The notes under the pieces are model-generated. The model ran no database searches. It saw nothing but the letters and a program-made list of their open reading frames with translations, and was not told the DNA's origin. A program made the position numbers and the translations under genes. From Apostichopus japonicus (lineage: Eukaryota; Echinodermata; Holothuroidea; Aspidochirotida; Stichopodidae), in contig NC_092579.1 in NCBI RefSeq assembly GCF_037975245.1, positions 15,634,178 through 15,698,177 of the forward strand: 64,000 nt of DNA, written 5' to 3'. Shown in pieces: positions 35,001 through 50,000 of the stretch (position 1 is the first letter of the stretch; the number at the start of each line of letters is the position of its first letter).

Positions 35001-38000
35001 GTATAATGACTGTATCGATATAACTTTCACAAATTAGCATCAAATCATAATCCTACACTACCCAACTCCCCCTCCCCTCCCCTCCTACCCCACCCATAAC
35101 TTCGCCACCACCCATCCAGGTATTCACTCTAATAATTGCCAGCAACTATTAAATTTAACAATTTTCTAGAAAAATATGCAGCTCTTCTCCTCCAAAAGAT
35201 AAAATTAAAAAGGACACCAGAAACAAAAATGTTAACTCAAATCATGGGAAAAAAAGCCAAATACAAATTTACTGTTTTGTTTAGGCAATTGAGCCTGTTT
35301 ACGTGGGTGGGAATTGTGTTGGTTCGTAATTTGTTACAATTTGAGTCTCTTAAAGGAAAATTAGGGAGTGGAACGCAGTAAAATGATCCCAATGTTTTTA
35401 TCAAGGCTGAGCAACATAGAATGGTTGAAATCAAAAGTTGTTTAGGGAAAAACAAAACACCAAAAGATGTCAAAATGCTGTCTAGCCAGACCTCTCAGAC
35501 CTCCTCCGACCAATGAAATTTGAAAAAAATGCCAAATTGTCATCTTTGTTGCATTGAAACTGGCAACGCTGGTTCCTGTTGTCATTTGGTTAATAGATCC
35601 CAATGCTTTTAACACGCCCCGGAGTCAGACTGAACAAACTAGAATGGTTGACGTCAAAGTTCTTTGGGGAAATTTAACAATTTCAGCTACCATTTCTCTT
35701 AAATTGTTAGACTGGTTAACAAAAACCCCAAACAATGTCAAAATGCTCATTTTCTCATAACAGAGGCTAGTATGAAACATTGTAACAGATCTGAGATTAT
35801 TTAATCCAGTAGGGAGAACCTCCAGGTTTCGTTTCTCTTTATCGAGTTACAATCTCTCCTGTGACAATTCTAATAATCCAAAGCAAAGAATAAAGAATAG
35901 ACTCAAGAAAGGATTTTAAACTTTCCAATTGCTTTTCATGAGTGTTTTTATGTATATAGTTCTGGTTGTCAAGGCAACAGAACCTTCATGATCAAATCAA
36001 AATCAAATTCATTAGTTACCCTCTGATTAACCTTCATTCTGTGAAATGGAACCTACTGTACTGTACGTACTTAGGAGGGGTGTATTGGTTTGATCAATTT
36101 AAGTAACATCTCGTTAGGATCAGGTAATTAAAATTGAACAACCAAATGCTGAAAGCTGCTTTAATGTGGGAAAGATAGCAGATTGCAAAATAAAGAGTTT
36201 TCTTAAAGTAATGTGTCATAAAATTCTCCTTCGATGTGCAAAGAATGATGGTGAATACTAACAAGAATAAAAATAAAATTATTTATTAGAGTGCTAACAG
36301 AAATGTATCTAGGTAAAATTTGTTTACCCTAATTTCTCATGAAAAAAAGTTTGCCCTAATTCTCATGAAAAGCATACAACTGCTACTTTACCCTGTGATT
36401 ATATTAACATTGTGCCTTCTATTTTAAATTGGTTGTAACATTTCACCCACACTTAATGTAATTTTGATATCGTTCAAAACAACTACTGTATAGAACTTGA
36501 AGGAGAATCTTTATCAGACCTGTATGTATGCTTTCCAATCTGCAAATCAAGTACGAATCTTTTCTTCAACAAAGAAACAGGTGGTCCCCATTCTGTTTAA
36601 AGAGACCAACTGATAACAATGGGTATTGTTTTGATCTACTGCATGCATAAATTAAAAACCAGTAAACAATAGACACTTTCATATTTTTGATACACACAAC
36701 ATCATTTACTCTGTATGAACAGTCATCATCACATTATTCATCACATTATTCATCACATCACATCACATTCATCACATCATTCATCATCACATTTTCCATC
36801 ATCACATTCATCACAGTCATTATTCATCATTTCTAGAACTTAAAATGTTTCATTTAAACTGATTTATTCCAGATGATTTGGTTGAATCCCCATGTCATCA
36901 AAAATGTAACCACGGATTCCAAAGCATTCTAGAGAGTAAAAGCTTTGACACTGAGTTCTCTTGAAGGTAGGACACAACTGGGACCCCCTAGGGAGACGTC
37001 AGAGAAACTGTACCTTGTTTGCTTCACCCCCTTATCCACCAATACTCTTAATATCTGTATGGGATAAACAGAAATGTCCAATTGTATGTACAACATCCTT
37101 ACACTCTGTTACTGCAGGCGATCTGTAGTTCTGTACAATAATCCTCAAGGCTTAGAACATTCATTTCATACGTTTTAGAGGCTTTAACTAGATCGAGTCA
37201 ACATTCCGGCCTAATTGACTATTTCCTAACGAGTTAAAAATAAGGCTGCTGTGCAATAATAAGAAGCACTTCAAGCGACTGATACAATCTCCCCACATTT
37301 TCTGATTATGGAGATTGACAGGAATATCATGGCATGCTAGTTTCACTTCCAGAGAAAGCTACTCTGAGTAAAATGTTGGTGAACAAGCAATGACTTAGAT
37401 TTGAATAAGACAAATTTCAAAAGTGGAGGGAGGAGAATTTGGAGAAATCAAAGAGGGGGCGATAGGGAGGGGTAGCAAAATGAAAAGAGGGGGTGAAACA
37501 ATGGAAGAATACCTACAGTCTTGCAGGCTCAGTCAATTGGCTCATTTGGTATAAAATCGACATTTAAATATAAATACTGACAAATGTCACTCCCCCTTGA
37601 AACAATAGTTTTGCTTGATTTGATTAAACCCACTCGTCCACCTCTTTACTCACAAGTAACCGTAGGGCAATGTCCATGTTTCTGACGGGTATTTGTGGAG
37701 GAAATAAGTTCTTTTCATCACGGAAATGCATTTTTCCTTTAGACATTCTCATTACATTTACAGTAGGGTCTTACTGACATTATAATCAGGTAAGTGCATT
37801 TAGTGTTATTTATATAAAGCCGTAGCATGATTTATAATCGTGCGTTCATGTGTGCCTCAATTTCACAGAAGAGGGGGATGCCTTCCCTCATTTTGGAATA
37901 ACTTTGAGTCACCCAGAAACAAAGGCCAAAACAAAAATAATAATAATAAGAAAAGAAAAGTCAAATTTGATGGTTCATCTTTCTAACGTCTATCACCGCA

Positions 38001-41000
38001 AAACAGATTGTCTTGTTTTTCTTTTCCTGGTTACAATTTTCTGAATGAGCTACTTGTATATTTGATATATAAAAGAATATACTGTGCTAGAATTATTCAT
38101 TATTTTCTACAACCAGCAGTCAATGCTCTGTTTTTCAGGGGTACTTCCAGTCGTCGACTCTGGTGCAACGAGACGTTTCAATATTTGCAAAAAAAACAAA
38201 AATCTTGTAAGTTAAAACTACAGTACAGTAGCCAGCTATAGCAAAAGTTGTATATTATGCGTGATAATGCGTAATTTCAAATTATTATAATAAGATAGAC
38301 TTGATGAGCTACATTATTGTCTTGAATATTTTATTTTATGTCTTTGATGGTATACGATCCTAGACCTTGAAGAGAAATCCCTTGAAAATATGGCAGGAGT
38401 TAAGGGGATATTTCAGTGGCTGAAGTGGATTGCTTAACAACCAGAAAGCCAACAGGCTTAGAGATTCCTTGCCAAATTTTGTATGACGTCATTTAGTGTG
38501 AACTGTGCACGCAAGGTTCTTTTTACTTAAGTTTGTAGATTCACATACCATCTGTAAAGTTCATCCAAGTTTTTTCATTTGGGAGTTAAATGTGATTACA
38601 AGGGTTTCAGACTTTGATCTTTGTCAACATCAAATGACCATTGAGCACAAAAACAATAGCATTGTTGTGCTCAGTAAGTGTGGACTCAGTAAGTGTGGAC
38701 AACTTATCACACTCTGATTACTGTTGACCTTGCATGACCTTTCACCTTCACAGAAAGCAATAATCATCTTATATTCACTTAGTTAGATGCACATAGCAAC
38801 TGTTGAAGTTCATCCAAGCTCATTCCTTTAATTGTCCAAAATTTGTCTTTTCATGGTTTTCAGATTTTGACCTGACTACTCAGTATAAAGGGGTATCTAT
38901 ACACAGTATGAACTTCAACCAACATGAGCCATCATGTTTATAAGGTTTTCAGAATTTAACCTCTTTTCACCTCAAATGACCTTTGACCTCCACAGGAACA
39001 ATAGGGGTCTTGCATTCACTAATTGGTATCAACAAACTAAGTATAAAGTTCATCCAAGGTTTACTTTTTCGATTTGTCCAGTTTATAGAGTTGGCAGGCT
39101 TTCCCATCTGTTGAGCATAAATGACCTTTGACCTCCACTGAAAACAAAACAACCTACAGTACAACTGTCCTACCATTACTCTTGGTTGTAGACCAAATAT
39201 CACGTCAAATTTACGAGTGATAAAAAAGCCGAAATAAAACTACCCCACTATACTATGCAAATTTTTTAAGAATTTGTGGGCACTATATAAATATCTTAGG
39301 TTGGTTTGGAAGTGATAAGCTCAACTACACAAGGGGATTTTGCGACATGCAGCAAATGTCAAGCCATTTCCTGCTCTTAAAAGCCCTCGAGCATCCAGCA
39401 TCTGGACAGACCACAGCAACACTTCCAAATGTCCCACTACCACTTAGCTCTTCCTTGGATGAGTAATTAAATTTGCACTAGCTCCAGTATTCCTCTAATT
39501 CCTCCTCTCCATTCAGGTCATGATTTAAATATATTTTTTTTTCTTTTCTTGGAAGAATGTTTGATGCGACGACTTCATGCGCCCGACAGGTTTCTACAGT
39601 AAACAAGCTGCAGAGCAAAGGCAACTCTTTTCAATCTCAACGTATCCACGGCAACAAGGAAGATTATTACTATTGGATAGAGGATTAATTAACTTTGGGC
39701 AGATGTTGATGGAACTATGAAATGGACATATTGAGTTTCAAAATTAACACAAATATTTTCTATTTGAAAGTTGGCGATGTGAACTTTCTGTAGATCTAAG
39801 AGATTTTTTTTCATTAGTGACATCATTGGGTTTTAATGAAAAACACCTGATTATTTTCCCATGTTATGGACTACAATTGCATGGAGTTATGATAAAACTT
39901 AGGGAGTAATTAAATTTCTATTGTTAATTGAAAAGACTTATTTTCTTTTCTGTTTTCTCTTGTTTCCTCTCTTCTTCAAGATTACTCCGAACAAAACCAC
40001 AACAACAAACAGAACTTTACCAATCTTGCTTGATAGTACCACTCAAGATGGTTTAATTAGTGAGGCTATATTCTCAAGAATATTTCAAGCATCAAAATCA
40101 AGATTACATGCGGTACACTCTTTACTGTAACGTAGAAAGGTTTTCGAAGGCATTTCGACCTGACACAACTACACAAATAACATCAAAATAAAACTATGTA
40201 GCAATCACAGAGAATTATTAACTGGTTAGAGGGCACCCTTCGAGTCAGCTTGGTATTATTTAGTCGTGGACGTTTAAATTAACACAAACACCCCTGGACG
40301 CCCTCGTTTTGGGTTTTTATGAATGAGGGTATGCTTGCCGACTTGTACATCACATATAGATTCAGGTCTACCTAAATGACAAAAATATGCCACAGATTGA
40401 CCATCTTGCTTAAATTTTTTTTACAATACCATAGAAACAATTGACGCATATTGAAGTAAAACTTGTTATTATTATAATTATTATTATTATTATAATTATA
40501 ATTATTATAATTATAATTATTATTATTATTATCATTATCATACCTACCTATTTCTCCTAAAAAGAGAGCGACTTTGTTATGACCGTGTTTCTTGGCATAG
40601 ACTCTTGGAGTTCGTCCTTTCTTACTGGTAACCATGGGACTGGCATCCAAGTCCTCGATTAACCACTTGACAACCTGTAGATAGCCATTGATGGAAGCAT
40701 AGTGGAGAGGAGTCAGACCTACAATAAGAAAAAAAAAGAAGGAAAAAGCAAAAATAAATAAATAAATAAACAGTTTCAAATCAGTACATAATGTCACTGA
40801 AACACATGAACACATGATGTAATGTACACTGCTGTCAGATTTTAAGTAGTAAAATTAAGACTTTAGAACTGGTTGTTAAGGTAGTGGATTAGTGTGTACA
40901 TAACCGCATAGTGCATACTGCTCTACTACAGTACCAACTCACACTTCCACACAGCAGTAAGTTCTACAGTGTATACTGTATATGTATACTAACTGCAAAC

Positions 41001-44000
41001 ATTGAAAGTTGATCATACCATTTACCTCCATGATCATACAGGCCTCTTCACTCTGTAGAGAACATTCCTCTCCCATCTACTACATCGCTAATTAATTTGA
41101 CCAATTATCTCCTCTCACTCAGAGATCGCCTGGAGGCATGCAGACTACAGATATCACTTGTAGCCAATCATTGGGTTAATGCTGACTTCATAGGGTAGAA
41201 CCATCTTACAGTTAGTACTGTGCAGTCATTTAGATGAGGTTCTAGTCGAGCTACAGTATGGATGTATCCTTGGGTAAGAAGTTTAATTTACAGTGAGGGT
41301 AAACCTGTACTACTGCTGCGGTATGTGTGATTTGATTACCGTCCTCATGCAACGATTTTAAAGTAATACATTATACCTCCATGAGGGATACTGTACTCAC
41401 CTACAAATTTCCCTCCACTAATATAGAAAGACTTGGAAATTACACCAGTACAACTACTACAACAGCATGAGTACCAGTACAAGTACAATTCCTCTTGGTA
41501 TGAGTACAAATTAAGAACTAAGCATGTGTTTGAGTACGTAATCTTGCACAAGTGCCATATATAATTAAATTTCAAAAATGCCCAAAGAACAAGTGCGAAT
41601 GCAAGAGGACAAGTGGGAGTAAGGTGAACTGAAGAACTGCTAGATTGTGAGTCAACAAATGGTCATCTTGGTGTCTAGTGGTCACTGTTACCATCAACTT
41701 TCCAATATGTAAATACAGTACTGTGAAGTAGTAACTGTAATAAGTCATTTTACTGTACACAGATGTATGACAGGAAGTCCATAGATAAAAAAATCTTTGA
41801 GCCGAAGAAATACAGCTCATCACTGTATACGTCATGAAATATGATGCACATGACCTAATTACAAGTAATATGACTTTCTAAAGTGTAGGTGTGCCCTGCC
41901 CCTCACCCCCCCCCCCACCCCCATGAATACCAGGATACATTTTCTGAAGGTTTTTCAAACTGTTCAAGTAATTGATAGTGCAATGGCCTTAAAGAGACGG
42001 GTACAGTAGGTAAGGAACAGGGAATAATTTATTCCGTATCGCAATGCAAAATTCTTTACAAAATGCTATGCAAAATGGGTAAATTGCTATGCAAACTGTG
42101 CAAAGATGCATTTAGCGGTTTTTGTACACAGTAAAACATGTAGCATTTTATTTTATACAATCAAACAAAAGTTCAGAGCTATCAACACTGCTATGCAAAA
42201 TGTAGACACTAAATAAATTACCTGAGGAAATCAATTCAATATCTGATTTCCTTTCCCAACCTCTCATTATTTGGAGATTTTATCTAGAAACTGAATTTAC
42301 TGTACCGTAAATTATACGAAAGTACTGTACCGTAAATTCCGTAATACCGTAAAATACAAGTAAAAGGAAGACAATCGGTTTTACTTAAAAGCTGATGAAT
42401 GTGTTTATGTTCTTTATCCACTATCTTTCTAGATTGCATATATAATACACTAAATTGAGTCATCATAAGATTAAAGGGTGTGAAGACTCGCGCAAAAAGA
42501 AATGTCTAATGCCGGTAACCTGACCAAGTTTCGAATGAAGTGTAACAGAAGTGTAAGACACCACCATCGATCCCAGAAAATACACACACAGCTTGCTACC
42601 GTCGGTAATTAGACACTGGTGTACAGTCAGTACATACAGAGCTGCAGTCAATACCCACAGCACAGTGTATAAACGATACAGCGATGGACATCTCAGGTCC
42701 AGCTAAAGATAACAAGGTATCACGTTTCATTACTGTCTGCATTTTGTAGCAACACGAACAAAACGTCACTTGCAAGCAACAGAAAGTTAACTTTTTCAGA
42801 GCGCGGCACGCGGTTTGGGGCGAGTCTTCAATGCCTTTAAAGCATGCAGGTATGCTCGACAAACCTTTCTCATCTTCCAAGCTACGGTAGATATAGCCAA
42901 CATTCCTATGAAAGAGAACTAAATAAAATGTTGTGTTTTTCTTCTTTTTTTTCTTGCAACATTTCAATGGTACTAATGATGACTCATGTTAAAGTTTGCA
43001 TGTGTTATTAATGCATTAAAATGTACATCAATTCGTGGTGCTGAATTGCACATTAAGTTTAATATCTACTCTAAATATGATTCCAGCGTACAAATCTAGC
43101 ATTCGTTGTTGTTGCTAACGTCATCAATAAATATACAGTAGCCTTTAGCTGAGTACATTCAGTAATATGGCTAGATAAGCCTTTGAAATAAACCACAAGG
43201 CCATCCGTCTTTACCGCTAATCTGGATAATGAATCAACTACAGTACTACATCCCTCAAGGGGGTTGTTCTTACCTCCCTTCCAATATTACTTGTGTTTGT
43301 TGGTCGACCAAACTGCAAGGCTGCCTTGCGATTTTAGCATCGCTTACTCATGAATAGTACCTTGGTATATAGATTTAAAGCTTCTTCTGTTTATTCAGTC
43401 ATTTTCAAATTTTAGTGAACATTCCTGGTGTGTTTTCAGTAGGTTAAATTAAAACAGAATAGTACGAACGAACTGCAGCAGATATGCAGTTAACTTTAAA
43501 TATATTTTCTTTTCATATGATCACTCACATTCTATATGGTACGACTCTTACGACCCGTGTGGCAAAGTCAGGTTAACCAGCAACTTAATGCTGCATTAAA
43601 TGCGTTTCCATAAGGTTGTCTATACAATCGGGGTTTTTTTGGTACTAAATATGCGTATTAAATAGTCAGAAAATTATGAGGATATACCATTTCTTATATT
43701 TCTTTTGTATGCAAAACTTTTGGCCCATTCATAGAAATCTTGCAAATGTAAACAAAGGCCTTTGTTTACCTTCCTTTGTTAAATCATCAATTAATCACAT
43801 ATACAGTACTGTGTACGCAGTGCGATTAATACGGCTTGCCGATTCAGTTTCATACAGTATCTTTACATACAGTAACTGTACAAGACTATAAGTATACAAA
43901 GCTACAGCTCAATTAATCACTACGTCTTGCACCAATATTACATAATGTCTGTTCCAGACTTCACGAATTCACCATAGATGCAACCTTGGTCAAAAGTTTG

Positions 44001-47000
44001 TAGTCTTGAAAAACATGTACCGGTAGTTGCTTCTTTGAATGGTTAGATTCCAGAGGAGGAAGTGGACGGTGCCCAGAAGAGCAGTGCTAAAATGTTCCAA
44101 TCATATCGCTTAGATAGATAGGAAAGTGCATATATATGTAGACGGGGAGACAGGTAAGAGAGGAGCTAAGTTAATTTCACAATTCTCAAATATGTATTGA
44201 TCGATTTCAATACCCTTGAGTCATTAATTGCATTGTCCATGGAGGTCAGTCCGAGGAGGTCAGTCCGAGGAGGTCAGTCCGAGGAGGTCAGTCCGAGGAG
44301 GTCAGTCCGAGGAGGTCAGTCCGAGGAGGTCAGTCCGAGGAGGTCAGTCCGAGGAGGTCAGTCCGAGGAGGTCAGTCCGAGGAGGTCAGTCCGAGGAGGT
44401 CAGTCCGAGGAGGTCAGTCCGAGGAGGTCAGTCCGAGGAGGTCAGTCCCAGGAGTTCAGTCCCAGGAGGTCAGTCCCAGGAGGTCAGTCCCAGGAGGTCA
44501 GTCCGAGAAAGTCAGTCCGAGGAGTCAGTCCGAGGAGGTCAGTCCGAGGAGGTCAGTCCGAGGAGGTCAGTCCGAGGAGGTCAGTCCGAGGAGGTCAGTC
44601 CCAGGAGGTCAGTCCCAGGAGGTCAGTCCCAGGAGGTCAGTCCCAGGAGGTCAGTCCCAGGAGGTCAGTCCCGGGAGTCAGTCCGAGGAGGTCAGTCCGA
44701 GGGGGTCAGTCCGAGGAGGTCAGTCCGAGGAGGTCAGTCCAAGGAGGTCAGATCAGCCAGAAGTCGTGAAGAATATAAACACAAATATAAATCATCAATC
44801 AAAAAAAACAATCAGTAACTGTATGCAGGATATAAATATATTATCGGAATTGCAAATATTATTGGTGCTTTTTCGATTAATTCCAGGAAACTGAAGTGAT
44901 AAATTTGAGTTTTAGCAAGTATATTTTCTATGCTCTGGCATACTGTATATGTTTTAACAAGTGGCTGAAATTGTGAATTCTAGGCACGGAAGTACAGTAT
45001 CACATAGAATTAGAACTATTTAGTAATTAACAAATTGTACAGTACCCAAAATGGACCAACATTGCAATCCTATCAAATTTCATAAAATAAGAACTTGTAA
45101 GTGAGCACTTTAAATGAATTCACACACACTCTCTAGTGAACCCTCTCCCTCTCCCCCCCCCCCCCCTTCCCATTGTAAGCACAAAATTTGCCCCATACTG
45201 TACCAGCCAGGTATCATCCTCTGACTCAGCAAATAGAAGTATTATAATTTGACAATGTTGACATCACATACATGCGAGGCAATCATGAAGCTACAAGTCA
45301 ACAGTTTATACAGCAACAACATTTGTTGAAATTTTACTAAAAATAGCATTTATAAAAAAAAATGTTTTTCATTTCATTTGTCCAAAAATAAACCTATCAT
45401 CAGAACTTGAACATGTATGACACAGTTCATTTGCTGACCCAGAAAATACAGACAGAACTCTAAAGTAATTTATTTATACTTTTTCCTTTCTATATTCGAC
45501 TTTAATTTGGATACGGTATATTAAATATCTTGTTAACACAGTATGCCGAGAGCTCTTTGTATAAAGACAATGACAGCTTAATATCTGTGGCACTGTGACA
45601 GTACTACTTACAAACATTTGTATTATGCTCCAATTACGTAAAAAGTGTCTATAGCATGAGCTGCAGAAAAGCTCCGATTTAAATGGACACAGAAGTCTCA
45701 GGTTTCACTCAATTTACACAATGATGGGGAAAAAACAAAGAAAGACTAATTTCCAAACTTCCCCATCATTCCAATCATTTCTATCGATTACTCGGCAGCT
45801 CGACAAAATTAGTTGAAATCTATAGGTACTGTTTCCGAGGGCCCTTCAGTCAGACTTAACATCATTTGTAGATCGAACAATACTTGTACGATCCTGTTGT
45901 CCTCAATTCGGTGTGTTCATCTGAAGCAATTTGAATAATTTCAGCCTTTTTTTCCCCGAGAAGATTTGCGAACTTGAGACAACCTCTGTCCCAATTCTTA
46001 TAGTGGAATGTAAGCAACGATACAGTTGGCAAATTTGCTAGCAAAATTGTAGCGGCCTGAGGCTACTGTACAAGTGGATGTTTTCATGCGAAATGGAATT
46101 CAGACCTTCTAAAGATTTGCCAGATTTATAGGCTTCTACGATACTGACGAAATCTGAAAGCAGCAGGGTACAGTTTCTAATTTTAATGGTGACAGACGTC
46201 CATGTTTATATCTACTGCAGAACGATGTTCCCCCAAGTTAAAGACCAATGACCCTTAGACGACCCACCAGATATCCACCCATTGGAGTCAAAGCTCAGAA
46301 TCTATGACAACTAGCTTGGACTATGGCTGTGCGCTTGCAGCTAAAAGCTGCAGATAAATTTGCCGAAATGTGGAAAAATTCTGTGACCTATTTCTTAATT
46401 GTTTGAGACCCACTTAAATTGGGTCTTAAGTTGTAGAATGGTATTCAATTGCAATTGCAGAATAAGCCTAGTTGCCTTGTACACAGCTGGAAACGCACAG
46501 TATGTACCAGATATTGTATGAAGCACTTTGATGGTTTCATTTACAGTAAATTCTGTGGTTTAGTAAACAATTTAATAATTTAAAAGCAAATACCCCTACC
46601 GAAACTATATATTATTCCATAAAAGTGTTTGTGCAAAATTATGCAAATGGATGTTGTAAACTTGTTTCATCATACATTCATCCATACATTACTTTATATT
46701 GTACATTAACACACAATCTTGCAAATACATACAGTACATACATGCACCAACTTACAGAACGCTAGAAAAACATTAAAAATGTTTATCAAAGGTAGCAACG
46801 TCAAAGGAAAGAGAAATGGGGAACACAAATGAAAATAGAGTGATTTGCTATTAAGAATTAAATATTGGAAGAAGTAGACAAAAGCACATGTCGAAAAAAA
46901 AAATGTATCCAAAGAATCTAATCAGAGCTAGGACTTACAGTAGAACAAAAAGGCAGACCCTTTGAATATTCATGTTAAGAACTGCTCATGTTTTGGAGTG

Positions 47001-50000
47001 TGTGTTATTTCATTCGGAAGCAATTCAGTTTCTCTAACGACTCGAATACCTAGAAAATCAATCTCTGAGCTTGCCAGTAAAACTGATTTCATGATTATTA
47101 TTATTATTATTATAATTATTATTATCATTTTTATTATTATTATTATTATTATTGTGTGCAGCAATAACCAGCAAGTCTTGAATCATGACCAGTATAGTTT
47201 AATCAATTTGCAGCGAGATTATTATTTTTTATCGGTCATCCTTGAATTACAGACTGATTTTTGAGTCTTCAGGCCATAGATCAAATTACTATTTGGTCTA
47301 TAATAGCTCTATGTTCACTGTGTACCACCCTACAGCCAGGGACGGTGGAAGAGTGGTCAATCTGGAGGGGCATCATAGGGGGGCAGGTGTAATATAATGT
47401 GACTTTCATTTCAGTGGGAGGGGGGAGCAAGCCAAAAAGGTACCTCAAAAAGTTTCCAACAAAATGGATCCTCTGGGCATTCTGTACCACAAATTCCAGT
47501 TTTTTCAACAATAGGGCACACATATGCGTTTTAATCATTTTTTTCTCTCTTAATATTGCAACAACAAGGCACGTTTTTCCAACAAACTTGACGAAGCAAA
47601 TAAAGCCAAAGGGCACATACTGCTGTATAATTTACCAAAGTGGAAAACAGAAACTTTTCGTTATCAAAACAGGGCCACTTGTAATTTTATGACATGGGGC
47701 AATTTTAAGGGTTTTTTTCACACTTGTATTAACTGGGTATTAGGCACATGCCTCCTGTGCATCTCAACTCCCCTCCCCCCCGGATGCACCACCCCTTACT
47801 AAAGCTTATCTGACTTTCCAGATGAGATTCTACCTTTATCATTTCGTTTATGACAGGTCTAGACCATCAAACCTAACACTCCTCTGACTTTGCCAGATCA
47901 GATTCTACGATTAAAACTTATAATCTCCTCATGATAATGGAAGCAGGAAGTCTCAGGGTCAGCGTTAAATACTTTCAACCTGGTAATTTCATTCTTCCAG
48001 ATTTGAGCAATAATTTTGCATCGAAACATAAACAATTCGAACGATTGTACCCTAGACTAATAACGTTTAGTTCATTAACCTGCCAGCCATTTGCCGGAAC
48101 ACAGCTGCATGTCGTTAACAGATTTTGCAGATGATTAAAGCAAAACGCATTTCTGCTAATTCAAGTGCAGTGTATGGCAATGTATGGACAAAACCACTTT
48201 AAAAATAAACTGTTTGATGAAGGAAGATTTTGAGCTGCAGTAATGACATGACGAGCAATCTGCTGATATTATTAAGCATCAAACTGTCGACACTGTTTAT
48301 TGGCATTCACCAATTAAAGCCTTCCAACCTTGATAAATATTCAATTCTACCGAAGTAAAATGATACGAGACAGCATATGGCCTATATATCATCACTGAGG
48401 ATGTAAGTCACTCTGAAATTATTTATTAGAAAACGTTTGCGATATGTAGAAAAAATTGGGTAAACTTAATTCTGTAAGCACAACTTGGGAGTTCCTAGGA
48501 AGGGGCAGGGAGGCGCTTAGAGGAGAGTGGATTGGTGTGGGTATTTACGAGCAACGATACTTACCTGTCTCTACTCTACATCAGCACTTTCAAAATCAGT
48601 TCCAAAAGATAAAATATCCAAAACTGATCTCCAAAATGTAAGAAAGTGATAGAAACAACGGGATGAATATTCCATGGAAAATGCACATAGCTTCACTTCT
48701 GGATGGTGGATTTGAACGGTTGAAAAATTGGGGGGGGGGCGGTTGGGGTGGATACCAGGGAACTATGAACAGTGGGGCAGTGCTTAAAACTTTTCCAGTC
48801 ATGTACAGTAGCTTAGGTAGTAGAAAGAAAATTGCTAATGTAGAATGGAGAGAGACCTGTAAGAGAGGAAGCGAAGTTAATTGTACCCTCCTTTCCAAGA
48901 GATCAGAAAGACCAAATCAGAATAATTGTTGATGTACTACGTACCAGCTGCATCTACAGACTCTACGTGTGCTCCTTTCTCTATCAGAGCCTGTGCACAC
49001 TGGAGGTTTCCATTCATGCATGCACTATGTAATGGAGTCAGGCCATGATGAATGGTTAGGTTCGGATCCTGTTAAAGAAAGGAAAACAGAAGAATACATC
49101 AACACATACTGTACCATACACCCCTGTCTGGTTACTCAAGCGTTTTATCTTGGTGACCCCGATATTCCTCTGCATCCTCTTGGCTACTCTCCAGTGGCAA
49201 ATGTTGGGGAAAGCCCAGTCTTCGGGGAGGCGGTATCCCCCTCCCCCTCCCATGTCCCTCTTTGAGAAATGTTCAACACTTTTCCAATTTTTTCCCACAA
49301 ATATTGGCATTATCTTATTTTTATCCAAAGTTTTTAGTGACCCTAGAAACAGTTTTAGGGATCCTAAAAATTGGCTGCACTCACCCTGCCAACCCTTAAT
49401 ATGCAGACCATACACAACCACGCTCATCTTCTCAACATCTAAGAAAGGACAGACTTAAAGTCTGTTAACAGCATCCCCTCTAATGAAAACGATGCAATTA
49501 GGATATACTGTATGGTGGAATGGTGACAGTGGTAGTTAGTGGTAGGTTTTTACAGTTCACTTCATATCTTTCCTTCATTCAAAATACAAGTTTCAATTCC
49601 TTATTTATAATACTTGTAAATCTTCTTACAAGCATATATTAGAAAATTTATCCTAGATGAAGCCAGGGTAATAAATATCACAGATTACTTCATCAAATTT
49701 ATCTCCTTCTCAGCCTCACAATTCTCTTGCGTTGGAACTGCAGCAATACAATTTCAATTTTTTTTTTCAATTTCTTTATTCCAGTATAAATGATAACATT
49801 TATAAATAGGACACATAAAAATGATACATAAAAGACGTAAACATGTACAAAAATGAAAGCATGAACAAAAACAAGAAATAAGATAGAGGAATAGAAGTTT
49901 TAAAGATTAAAGATTAAAAGTATTATAACAGAGATTCTAACAACCCATTTTGAATATAAATGGCTGCTCTGTAGATAAATGAGTTCTTAAAAAGCATAAT

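Noticed and set aside
44238-44753. CRISPR-like array
   Set aside because: Units are contiguous with no spacers, and the DNA is eukaryotic.
44197-44818. Two overlapping ~190-residue Ser/Arg/Glu-rich frames
   Set aside because: The 14-bp minisatellite is free of stops in more than one frame; no splice or start context supports a protein.
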